64,000 nucleotides of DNA from Clarkia xantiana subsp. parviflora (lineage: Eukaryota; Streptophyta; Magnoliopsida; Myrtales; Onagraceae). Positions within the stretch are counted from its first letter, which is position 1; every line of letters begins with the position of its first letter. The DNA lies in assembly GCA_036873135.1 (NCBI GenBank), contig JAPTYO010000004.1, forward strand, positions 39,527,105-39,591,104. Reading direction: 5' to 3'. Shown here piece after piece: positions 1 to 9,850 of this stretch. Under the pieces are notes generated by a model. That model had not been told where the DNA came from, made no database searches, and saw nothing but the letters and a program-made list of their open reading frames with translations. Made by a program: the position numbers and the translations under genes.

Positions 1-2124
1 GTGTTTCAGGGGCTGATTAGTCAGTACCGTGACTTCATGGGCATGGAAGTAAGGTCGCAGTTTTCGAGCGGCAATAATCAACGCGAAGAGATACTTCTCA
101 ATAGCGGGATAGTTTATTTCAGACTTGGCAAACGCCTTGCTTACATAATAGATAGGCACTTGGTTGCCCTTGAGAATTTTAATCAAAACAGAACTAACAG
201 CCACATCAGAAACAGCCAAATAGAGATAGAGCGGCTCGCCTGGAACTGGTTTCGCCAACGGCGGAAGGGTACGGAGGTGCTGCTTGAGTGCCTGGAACGC
301 CTCCTCGCACTTTTCGGTCCATTCGAACTTCTTGTTGGCCCTCAGTACATCAAAAAATGGCATAGCTCGGTCACTCGCCTTGGATAAGAAGCGATTCATC
401 GCGGCCAACCGGCCATTCAGCACCTGGACCTCCCGATGAGTCCTCGGGGACTGAATCTCTTCGATTGCTCGCAGCTTCTCAGGGTTCACCTCGATTCGTC
501 TCTGGCTCACCATGAACCCTAGGAACTTCCCCGAGTTCACCCCGAAAGCACATTTGTCGGGGTTCAGCCGAACCTGATTGAACTTCATCCGCTCAAATGC
601 CGCCGCCAAATTCTGGACATGGTCTCCTGCCTGTCGGGACTTCACCAGCATGTCGTCCACATATGCCTCCATGGTTTTCCCCAGCATGTCCCCGAACAAC
701 TTGTTCACCATCCGCTGGTAAGTTGCTCCGGCATTGATCAATTCGAAGGGCATCACGTCGTAATGGTGGACGTCACTGTCAGCGTAAAAAGCTGTGTGGG
801 GGGCATCCTCCTTCGCCATCTTGATCTGATTGTACCCGGAGTAGGCGTCCATGAAGCTCAGCAGCTCATGTCCCGATGTGGCATCCACCAACTGGTCAAT
901 CCTCGGGAGCGGGTAGCAGTCCTTCGGGCAGGCTTTGTTCAAGTCGCGGAAGTCGACACACATCCGCCACTTTCCGTTACTCTTTCGCACCAGCACTGGG
1001 TTAGCCACCCAATTCTGGAATCGGAGCTCCTTGATGAATCCAGCATCGAGCAGTCTGCCCACCTCTTGCTGAATCGCAATCCTCTTTTCCGCGCCCATCG
1101 GACGCCTTCTCTGCGCGATAGGCTTGATCGCGGGGTCTATCTTCAGCTCGTGCACTATCACGTCGGGGCTGATTCCTGGCATATCACTCGGGGACCAGGC
1201 AAACAGCTCCTTAAACTCCTTCAAGAGCTCGATCAACTCTCGGGCTCTTTCCTCCGACAAAGCAGAGCCGATCTTTACCTTCCTCTGAGGCCCATCGATC
1301 TCCACTTCCTTCAAATCCTCCATGGGGGCGGGACGCCCATACTCCTCTCGAGGATCAGCATCAGTCTGAAGGACAGTCATGGCCTCCCTCCTTCTCCGTC
1401 GGGTGGCGTTAACGTAGCATTTTCGCGATGCCACCTGGTCACCCTTGACCTCTCCGACCCCGTTATCAGTCGGGAACTTCATCTTCTGGTGGACTGTCGA
1501 GGCGACTGCCATAAGAGGGTTGATGGTGGTCCTCCCGATGATCGCGTTGTATGCCCCCGCGGACTCGACGACGACGAAATCCACGTTTCGCTTCTCCATT
1601 TTCCAGCCACTACCAAACTCTACTGGTAAGGTAATCATTCCCAACAGGTAGGAAGTGGAGCCAGAGAATCCCACCATTGGGAAGTCCACCTGCGTCAGGT
1701 CCTTCTTCGTCTTTCCCATGGCTTCCAGAGCGTCCATGAAAAGAATATCGGAGGAGCTCCCTCCATCTATCAGGATCCGCTTCATCTCGAATCCGTCCAC
1801 GTCCAGGGTCACGACCAAGGCATCGTCGTGAGGGCTCTCCACGCCTACTAGATCCTCCGCCGAGAAAGAAATTACCATTTCCTCCTTCAGGGTCCACGAC
1901 CGGGACCTTTTTCCTAGCACCACCGCGGCAGATATGCGGGAAGCGTAGTTCTCCCGGGAAGCGGAGGTATCACCTCCCGCCGCCATTCCTCGGTGGATGA
2001 CGTTGATAGTTCCCCGCCTCTCCTTGCGGGCACCTGATCCTGAAGCCTCATGCTCGACCTTCTTCTTCTTCGGGGATCGGTCGCGGGACTTGGAACGGGA
2101 TCGTGACCGACTTCTGGAACGGGA
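1..2124 (-). CDS. Protease, reverse transcriptase and RNase H start (pol, partial)
   Basis: An open minus-strand frame runs from the stop at 2125-2127 to the window edge, about 708 codons, and continues beyond. In order: an Arg/Ser-rich linker; an aspartic protease with ILIDGGSSSDIL near 1765 and GRTTIN further on; RT with ACPKDCYPLPRIDQLVDAT and the catalytic YVDD box at 652-663; then the RNase H start with FEWTEKCEEAF, IYYVSKAFAKSEINYP and an end near LRPYFHAHEV. The RT copies the element RNA into DNA and the protease cuts the polyprotein. I found no stop or frameshift in the stretches I translated. The same frame contains the gag, so in an intact relative this would be one polyprotein. Integrase is expected just outside the window. 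Confidence 0.85.
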
Positions 2125-3696
2125 TCAGCACCGCCCCTTTCCGACGAATTCTTTTAGCTTCCCCTTCTGAATCAACTTCTCAATTTCCTTCTTTAGCTCC
2201 CGACAGTTTTCGGTGTCGTGACCATTGGCTCGATGGTAGCGACAGTAACGGTCAGGGCGGCCTCCTAGGAATTCGCCTTCTTTTCTCGGGGGGTATCGAG
2301 CGAGACCCTGTCTGTCCATCACAGCTAACACAGAGGTCATCGAGCTATTGATGGGAACAGCCCGACCTTCTCGGTTGTCCTTCCTCGGAGGACGCTTGTC
2401 TTCTCTTTTATCGGAACGACCACGACTCCTACTTCCTTCCGACTTGTCGCTCCCTTTGCGATCGTCCGACAGCTTGGACGATGGCTTTCCTCTCCCCGAT
2501 TTCGGGGGATTGAGTTCTCCAGCAGCGATCTACGACTCCTGGACGTCGATTTGCTGTTTTACCCTCGCTTGCAGGGCCTCCATACTCCACACAGCCTTCG
2601 CGGCTACGCTGTGCATTAGGTCGGAACCGTACGGAGCGCTTAAGTTCCGCAGGAAAGTGCGGATGGTCTCTCCCTCCGAGATTTCTTCATCAATCTCCGC
2701 AGCACTAGCAGTGAATCGTTGGTAATAGTATGCCAACGATTCATCGGGTCTCTGCACCACCTGGGTCAAGGACCTCACACTTTTCAAAAGACGCCTCCGA
2801 CCTTGGTACTGCTTGATGAAGCGATCGTGCATATCAGCCCAGCACGTCATGCATCCTGGCGGGATGCTGAAGAACCAAGTCATGGCCCTTTATCCCAGGG
2901 TTATCGGGAACAATGAGCAGATGAGGTCATCGTTCGAAGTTCGACCCATGCAGGCTTGGACATGCCTCTGAACATGACGAACTGGGTCCCCTTCACCATT
3001 GTACTCCTTGATGGTCGGGATGCCTAGCCCAGGCGGGGCTACGGTATCTATCAGCCGTGGAACGAAAGGATGGCTGGACCGATCCCTTAGCTCCGATGTC
3101 ATCTGCTTCTGATCACCCATGCAGATGCTAACGATCTTCACCACCTGATCGGGGGTGATGGGGCCATTCAAGGGAATGGTCCTATTTTGCACCGGTCCCG
3201 GGCCGTCGACCACGAACTTCTCCGGGTGTGCTGGTTCCTTATCCTTGCTCCTTGGCGGAACCTCCTGTTCCTCGGGGTCCACCCTCGGCGGGGGTGGTGG
3301 TAGTTCTTCTCGCGGAGGCAACTCCTCCGCTCTTCTGGCGGCCTCTCTCTTATCCAGCAAGGCCTCCATGGCGGCCAAGAACATGGGCATAGCCTCCGAT
3401 ACTGCCTTGGCCAACTCCGAGTTTGAAGACGACCCTTCTTCCCTTCGCGGGACTCCTTCTCTTCCATGGCCCACCGGGTTTGGGGGAACCTCATCTTCCT
3501 CCCTACGCGGGACATCCTGCCTGTTCGTCTCAGCGTCTCGGACTGAGACCTCATAGCCATCACCTTGCCCCCCTGTCTGGGAAAGAGCAGGGTTCTCACC
3601 TTGTTCAGCAACACGTTCCGGCAACGGGGAGTTCACAGTTCCTGCGGGACGAGAACTGCCAGCCTGAACTTGCTTCTTCTTGCCACCACCGGCCAT
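2125..3696 (-). pseudogene. gag of element A, interrupted by three in-frame stops
   Basis: The gag frame starts best at the ATG at 3694-3696 (MAGGGKKKQ). An upstream TTG overlapping the primer site is unlikely to be used. After a charged, proline-rich N-terminus, the capsid-like domain spans roughly 3050-2540 (AWTFF-type WFFSIPPG, then YYQRFTASAAEIDEEISEGE and RTFLRNLSAPYGSDL). A zinc-knuckle-like C-x2-H-x4-H-x4-C (YCRYHRANGHDTENC) lies near 2250. In-frame stops occur at 2890 (TAA), 2530 (TAG) and 2125 (TGA). All three fall in the frame that continues into protease-RT, so the reading frame itself is kept. This copy cannot make a full Gag-Pol. The single-base stops suggest point decay rather than rearrangement. 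Confidence 0.85.
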
Positions 3697-3731
3697 TGAT
3701 CTGGTAGAAGCTATCTTGACTTTTCGTAAGC

Positions 3732-3749
3732 TTCCCACAGACGGCGCCA
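3732..3749 (-). other. Primer-binding site, tRNA-Asp type
   Basis: Read on the minus strand, one base after the LTR: TGGCGCCGTCTGTGGGAA. The first nine bases match the complement of the 3' end of plant tRNA-Asp (TGGCGCCGT). Element B has nearly the same site at 57805-57822. Confidence 0.75.
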
Positions 3750-3957
3750 ATGTTGGATCACGGGCGAAGCTCCGTTACGTCCTTGACGGAAAGCTTGGAC
3801 TCCTGGGCTCCGCGTAATCCTGCAAAAGGGGATGACCTGGGTGGTGACCCAGAATCCCTCTCCGATGCTTAAATGAGTATGGTGATCAATGGGTGGTAAG
3901 AAAAAGAGTCTAAGTTCGTATTAGATAGTCTGCGTTTTCTGGGGTAACTTCCTCCCT

Positions 3958-3964
3958 TATATAG
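3958..3964 (-). promoter_or_regulatory. TATA box of LTR A
   Basis: TATATAA on the minus strand (CCTATATAAGGGAGG context), placed as expected for the LTR promoter driving gag-pol of element A. Assigned by motif and position only. Confidence 0.5.
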
Positions 3965-4015
3965 GAGGAGGAGTTGCCCAGTTACCTGTGACCATGCTTG
4001 GCCGTTGTGCCCATG

Positions 4016-4135
4016 ATTCCGTGTATCTCGCCATGATTCCGTATATCTCGGTTGGGATTCCATATATCTCGACCCACGCTCCGCATATCTTACCCGTACT
4101 CCGCGTATCTCGGGCACGCCCTGCGTATCTCGGGG
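4016..4135. repeat. About 21-bp minisatellite inside LTR A
   Basis: Six diverged copies of a unit close to ATTCCGTATATCTCGGTTGGG follow one another at about 20-22 bp spacing (GTATCTCG-type cores). They lie in the LTR upstream of the TATA box in element orientation, that is, in U3. A looser series of ATCGGGG cores continues to about 4400. Confidence 0.6.
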
Positions 4136-4556
4136 GATTTATCTCTATCTCTAACCGTCTCCCACTACTCTATCTAGTAGGCGGGTTTCTCGGTCTTTAT
4201 CCTCTGATCACAAGTCCCGACTCCTGTCGGAGACTCCAGAGTTGTCTCATTCTAGATCACCACCCAGGACCTTCAAACTCTACGGGACAGGTCCAGCCTC
4301 TACGGGGCTTTATTATCGGGGCCTTTACTAAGGCATATCGGGGCCTACTCAGAGGCTTCTCATCGGGAGCGTTCAGCTCATACATCGGGACCGCTAAAAT
4401 CGGGGCCCTTCGTGTTGGGCCTCTGGGCCTTCCAGGCTTTTCACGAGGCCCACTGGACCTACTCGCCGTCCATTGGCTGTTAACGGGGCTATCGATTACA
4501 TCGGAACCCATCAAGGGGGTTGTTGTCTTTATGTTTGTTTCCCAACCCCAATAACA

Positions 4557-4850
4557 ATCATTGACGACATGCAAGAGCTTCTCCCAAAAGAGGGTTGGTA
4601 CCTGGTAAAACATCCATAGATATACTAGTAATCACATTAAAATGATCTACTAAAATAGTCACAACAATCACCAGCTCAAATCTTAGTTTAACTGCTCCAT
4701 CTGTGAGGATAATCCAGCCACACCGTCTTAGAGCTAGTAAAGATGATCTTAGAGGTTGCCTGGTGGGGTGGTTTATGTCCTGATCCCTATAATCAAATTA
4801 GCGGCAAAATAAGTATCCATACATATGTGTAACAAAGAATCTAGAATAGT
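4557..4850. other. Unassigned stretch between LTR A and the LINE
   Basis: AT-rich with no convincing reading frame. It is probably the 3' end of the LINE relic, since the zinc-ribbon coding tail stops just above it, but I see no clear poly(A) tract or target duplication. Confidence 0.35.
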
Positions 4851-4859
4851 ATCGATGTT

Positions 4860-5210
4860 AGGTTTATGTCTTGAGAAGACCGGTCGATTGGGAGCTAGCC
4901 AAATAACCCACATAACAGAACACTTCAAAGGCAAATCCGCAACAAAATAAGGCTAATTAGAGATAGGTAGCTAAATATAGTGTAAGTACCTATTCTAAAT
5001 AGACATATCATGCAAGAACTCCTACGAAAGAAAAAGAAGGTGCAACCCTAATGTGGCTAGAAAACTGACACGACCACATAAGGTGGTTTCATGTTTCACG
5101 ATTACTCAAACAGTAGGGGCAAGTGTCATCAATAGTGGTAATATGTCTGTTGAGGTTAGCTCCAAGAGCTAGACGTCCGTTGCAACCCTTCCGAACGAAA
5201 ATCTTAACTT
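4860..5210 (-). pseudogene. LINE C-terminal zinc-ribbon (zf-RVT) fragment
   Basis: A minus-strand frame reads KGCNGRLALGANLNRHIT, then TCPYC, then HLMWSCQFSSHIRV, with one internal stop. WVIWLAPNRPVFSRHK follows near 4900. This C-P-x-C...H-L...C pattern and the W-x-I-W-x-A-x-N block are typical of the zf-RVT region at the end of plant LINE ORF2. It fixes the 3' end of the coding region. Confidence 0.65.
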
Positions 5211-6099
5211 TTGGAATGATTTTGGATATCCAAACTCTAGATCAAAAACTGGGACTAGCAGTCATATGAGGTGCCGAGGTAGAACCATATGTTAGAGAAG
5301 ATGTGGTGGAGAGTAATAACTGATAACCTGATTTAACGGAGTAAGATCATGAATTTGTGAATAACCACATTAATATGTCTACAATCAGGAGGATAGGTAA
5401 ATTGAATAGAGTGAACCATGATAGGTGAGAGGAATTGACTAAGAAGTATTTCATGTCATGTTTTATTTGATGGGATGATTAAATCAAATACCCTGTCTGT
5501 ATGTTGGAATTCTTGTGATGCTGACCATGCAACAAGGGTGGTACAGTTTGAGACCATGGTTCCGTCCAGAAATCAATTGAGATCTCATAACTAACACGCG
5601 AACCACATCATTGTATTAAGAGAGGTTTGAGGTGGAGTAACGTCCTCCAAACCACAAAATGTGAAAGACTCATTTTATAGATAAAGAAGGTATTATTAAT
5701 CAAATATTTGTTCTCATGCGGTCTGCCCACATAGAATCACAAGAATGTAGCACTTTCTAAATCTGTTTCATTAGAAGGGTCAGATTGTAACAATTAGTGT
5801 TACGAAAAACCCAAACATCCACAATTCTTAGTACGAGTGAGTTTTGACTATGTTATCCAGGAGATTCTCTTCCTAGTCGTGGAGTTATTCCACCATAAGT
5901 ATCTCATAAGTCTCTCCCTTTTATCATGAATATGGATAAGAATTTTAATACAAGACATAACATAGATGGAGATGGAAGAAGTTGTGGTTTTGAGCAGAAC
6001 TTATTTACCCGCTGACGAAAGAAGAACATACATCCAACCTTAGATACATATACGTGCTAGAAGGATTGGTCCCTATTTTTTTGTTTTTGGGAGAACCAA

Positions 6100-7225
6100 T
6101 TCAAGGGAAAGTCAAGATAAACATCAGAAACCTACATAACTGTCGGTGCAAGTTAACCTAGGATTGGTGATTTAATATGAGGAGGAAATTTAATGGGATG
6201 ACAAGCACATATTGGTTTAATTTCTCACAATGTGCCTTGTTGTTGTATAAGTGTGATTTGAGAAGAAAAAACCTCTGAACATATATTTTTGATGAAAAGG
6301 AAAGGTGATAGTTCATCACCTGTCTAAGACCTTTGGTGGAGGAGAAAGTTTCATAGGGGACCCATTTAGTAAAAAGGACATGAAAACTGTGGTGACACAT
6401 TACATAATCCAGTGTTTAAATGTATGTTAGAATCCTAAAGTATCTAAGACAGCAGATAGAAAATGATACTCAATACGGTCATAGACTTTACTCATATACA
6501 GTTTGAGGGCCATTAACCCAAACTTTCCTTTCCTAATTTTTTCTAATGACATGGGTAAATTATTAGGAAATAAGGTTATTGTCTGAGATTAGTCTCTGAT
6601 GAAAAAAGGCACTCTGAAATGGGGAGTTCATTTTTAGTAAAACCATTTTTCAGTCTGTTTGGTAGGATTTTAGAGATGATCTTATAGGAAGTACTGCATA
6701 GAATGATTGGTCACCAGTGTGAAAGATGTTCACGAATCTGTGTTTTAGGAATAAGTGTAACAAAGGTGTTTTTTAGTTCCCTTAAAAGCAGGCTAGAGTT
6801 TAAAAAAATTGAGCACTACAGCAGTAACCCTATGATTAGTGATAGGCCAAGTAGTTTGAAAGAATCTGTGAGGAAAACCAACATGACCAGGTGATTTATC
6901 AGGGTGAATTTGGAAGTTGGAATAATACTGTTCTGAGTTCAAGCAGAGTACCAGGCCAACCAAGAGAGGCCAAGGAAGATGGATCCACTCTGCCAAGAAG
7001 GCGGGAAGTAAGTATGACAAGAACACTTGGAGATGCTCCCTGAAAGAGTTTAAAATAGTAGTTCCTAATGTAAGCAGAGCTCTGTGAGTCAGTAATCCAA
7101 TTACAATTCTCATTTATAATCCAATCTAATCTATTAAATTTGCGATGTACAACAATTCTAACATAGAAAAATTTAGTATTTCCATCTCCTTCTGATAGCC
7201 ATAACATTTGATCTTGTTTCCACAT
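6100..7225 (-). pseudogene. LINE reverse transcriptase fragment
   Basis: MLWLSEGDGNTKFFYVR near 7200 is the linker typical of plant LINE ORF2. It is followed in another frame by DKSPGHVGF and then by the conserved block TKGLRQ at about 6320, with flanking PYETFSSTKG and KLNQYV pieces. The catalytic block between these is not recognisable. Frames change repeatedly, so this is a dead copy. Confidence 0.7.
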
Positions 7226-7492
7226 TACTTATTCCCGTTTATAAAGCTTATTAAGGAAGACTTCTAATTAACTCTGCAATATATTCCATGGTAAAGTTCC
7301 TTACTTGAGCAAATTTAAGGTTAAACAGGGAATCCTAAATAAGGCTATGCATCCTTCCAAATTTGTCTTTATTCCAACGCTTTAGTGTGTGACGGAATTT
7401 AGCCAACTAGTGGCATACAATAAACTGAGGAGACCCATAGCACACAAAAGACCAGTTATCAACAACCATCTGATGGAATTTAGAGTGCTAAG

Positions 7493-7948
7493 TCAACATA
7501 TTTTCAAATCTAAAGGGACCTCTAGAGAAAGCTTGATGTTGTGCAGGAGAGATATCCAAGATAATGAGTGATTGATTTGAGGAAAATCTTTCAAGACTGC
7601 AGACATTGGCAGTGGAAAAATAGCCAACCAAGAAAGAGTGGCAAAACCTCTATCTAAACATTTTAGAATATGTACTGGACTATCACATCGATTTGACCAA
7701 GTGAACTGTGGTCCATGGAATCCTAAGTCTACCAAGTCCTAAGAGTTTGACCACATATGAGATTGAATGATCCTAGAAGCAGAAACAGGGTTGCCGCGCT
7801 TAATTTTTCCCGAGGGTCCCTAATGGCAATGATGTAACCTAGTAAGGCTCATATATTAATAAATGAGATAGCCATGTGAGTCAAGGATTCCCAAAAATCA
7901 AAGTGGTCAGAGAACTGTAAGGGAGCATAAATACAAGTCAGATTTCAG
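7493..7948 (-). pseudogene. LINE endonuclease fragment
   Basis: Minus-strand peptides resemble the apurinic-type endonuclease of plant L1 elements: CIYAPLQFSDHFDFWESL near 7890, then VDLGFHGPQFTWSNR and LKCLDRGFATLSWLAIFP between 7735 and 7600, in separate frames. The domain nicks the genomic target to prime reverse transcription. Frameshifts and stops separate the blocks, so no functional product is possible. Confidence 0.75.
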
Positions 7949-7950
7949 GG

Positions 7951-8536
7951 TGTAGGAAATAATGGATAATCATAAAGAAAATCAACTCTTCTTGGCGAGA
8001 TTATTCCACAGATTCCTAGCTTGAAGATCTGACCCTTTCTTATTCTTCAAGCTTCTTCAATCCTAGGCGTCTTTAATAAAGTTGTTTTGCAGTTCACCGA
8101 CCATGGTCCTTTAATCTCGCACTTTGCGGAAAGGAATGCTCTATTCTCCACGAACTAAACCTCACGGTATGGGAGAAGTAGACTAGGGGTCTAGGTAATA
8201 GGGTTTCATCTCTAAACTCTCTATTGCTGGTGTGAATGATTAATTGCAAAATAACACTAATGGTTCATACATGCCGAAACTTAGTACCCCACTAATTAAA
8301 GAGGTTAAGAAAACTTAGCCCCCAGGGACATCAATTTCGGCTGAAACATGCTATAGGTCCGCTCCAGTGGACCTTAAACCTTATAGTTAATGAGCAAGCC
8401 CAATAGGGCCCCTAAACCTAACTAATTTGGCCTAGCCTTATTAATTATGGTTACTTGCTCTAATTAACTTATACCTCAATTGGGTTAGTTTAATGGGCTA
8501 CCATGAAGGGCGACCTGAATTCCCCAATTTCCAACA
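7951..8536 (-). repeat. 3' LTR of element F
   Basis: About 586 bp, close to the 585-600 bp of the other copia LTRs here. The right end ...TTTCCAACA at 8536 is followed by a polypurine tract. The left end TGTAGGAAAT at 7951 coincides with the point where LINE coding similarity stops. It is more diverged than the other copies. Confidence 0.55.
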
Positions 8537-8548
8537 ACCCCCACTCGG
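8537..8548 (-). other. Polypurine tract of element F
   Basis: Minus strand CCGAGTGGGGGT directly abuts the LTR. The position and the GAGTGGG core match the tracts beside the LTRs of elements E, E2 and D. Confidence 0.6.
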
Positions 8549-9618
8549 CCGAATGGGAGGGCGCCTATTTACCTTAACTCAATTTTGTCTTACTTACTTC
8601 CATCTGCTTCATACGAGGTTAGCCAATGCGACCGACGAACACTAACTGGACTCTGCTACTCATCACTTGGGAGTATTGTAGCACCTGCGCACAACCGTCT
8701 ATACCTGTCAAAAAAACAAATCCGCCTTGCATCCTTGATTAGTCACATAATTTCGTAGGTCCATTCCATAGTATCATATACTTGAGGACTATCCGCACAA
8801 ATGTTTACAACCTAATAATCATATCGGGATGGTGGCCACCTAGTGAACATAAGATTTAGAAACTTACGATAACTCCTGATCATCCTTCCCGTTCAATCCT
8901 TTTGAATCGATTCAACTCGGTATACCCAGAATTTCACTGCAGGCATTTTCTTAATCCAGGCATTCAAAAACCAAAGTAGCTCGCATTGAATCGAATCTAA
9001 GGAAAATGATTCAAGTACTAAGGATACTTTGATAACGGACCTCAGTTAGCTATCGAGATCGGTTCGCACGCTCGGTAGAGTAAATATTGAGTTTCACGAA
9101 TATAATAAAATAGGCCTAACGCAACCGAGCGTTTGACTCTCGTGGTCAAATATGGCACACACAGTAGGAATTCTACATCGACAGTACGACCCTTTGCAGG
9201 GCTAAGTATGTACGCACCGTCGTTGATCGAATTCCTAGCTAGAGAGAATGTGGTCTTTAACGGCGGCCTTTAGCCACCAGGGTGATACAAAACAACAACT
9301 AGGCACCCCAAAGCCCCAATCCACATTTTTTAACATTGATAACAATGTTTTTGGCGATCATCTGCGCCGAGCTAGTTATGCTCTTAATGATCGTCGCGCC
9401 TGTGAGAAGAGGCATTTTTCCACATTCAATATATTTTAACTACGGAGTCTATTACGACTCACAACGAATATTATAGACCGCGTGGAATCCAAATGCATAA
9501 ATCTTTTCTTTATTGATGTCGTTACTTTTATTAAACATAAATAGGCAGTTTATGATTAATAACAGATAGTCATTAATTCATGTCAGTCTAATATTATCCG
9601 ATGATTCTAAGTACAAGA
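8549..9618 (-). other. 3' untranslated region of element F
   Basis: No gene is seen. Stretches such as GGTGGCCACCTAGTGAA (near 8830) align by eye with the 3' regions of D (about 45,990) and E2 (about 32,160), so this is element sequence and not host DNA. Confidence 0.55.
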
Positions 9619-9807
9619 TTAAACAGGTCGATGTAATCCCATCGACTCTACATGCTTTGAAAATTTATTAACCAGCAATGCCTTAGTCATGAGATCTTCA
9701 ATCGTATTGTCTGTACGTAGGTACTCCAAAACCATCAGTTTGTCTTTGAAAATGTATATTCCAAAATTGTTTCTCACATCTATGTGGCGAATCCATCTAT
9801 GGAACAT
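9619..9807 (-). pseudogene. Copia RNase H C-terminal fragment (element F)
   Basis: The peptide contains RWIRHIDVRNNF, VLEYLRTDNTIEDLMTKALL and VNKFSKHVESMGLHRPV before a natural stop. This is the standard C-terminus of Ty1/copia RNase H, which removes RNA from the RNA/DNA hybrid. The upstream part of the domain is broken by stops. Confidence 0.8.
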
Positions 9808-9850
9808 GTACTCTTTCTTCGTTGCTTAAGTATTGATTTAATTTTAGGGT

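Larger units (their letters stand above)
1..4556 (-). mobile_element. Element A: 5' half of a Tat-like Ty3/gypsy retrotransposon
   Basis: Read on the minus strand: LTR (3751-4556), primer-binding site, gag, protease, RT and the start of RNase H, cut off by the window edge at base 1. The order protease-RT-RNase H, the gag type with a C-x2-H-x4-H-x4-C knuckle, and the protease motif with D-G-G-S-S place it in Ty3/gypsy, probably the plant Tat lineage. The second LTR and the integrase lie outside the window, so the target-site duplication cannot be tested. The five bases after the LTR at 4557-4561 are ATCAT. The LINE relic begins on that side, which suggests A inserted into or beside it. Confidence 0.85.
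3751..4556 (-). repeat. LTR of element A (5' LTR)
   Basis: About 806 bp. Boundaries were set by the primer site on one side and by TGTT...AACA termini (minus-strand start TGTTATTGGG at 4556, end TGATCCAACA at 3751). It holds a TATA box (3958-3964, minus) and a short minisatellite (4016-4135). The far boundary is inferred from the terminal inverted repeat only, because the partner LTR is outside the window. Confidence 0.65.
4851..7950 (-). mobile_element. L1-type LINE relic
   Basis: Pieces of a plant non-LTR retrotransposon ORF2 lie in order on the minus strand: endonuclease (about 7950-7493), linker and RT (about 7225-6100), zinc-ribbon tail (about 5210-4860). All are in mixed frames with many stops. 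The upstream end is cut by the copia LTR starting at 7951. No ORF1 is visible. The copy is inactive and older than copia element F. Confidence 0.75.

Noticed and set aside
619..1629. 336-codon plus-strand frame
   Set aside because: It is the complement of the protease-RT coding strand of element A. The minus strand has YVDD and other RT blocks; this one has no recognisable domain.
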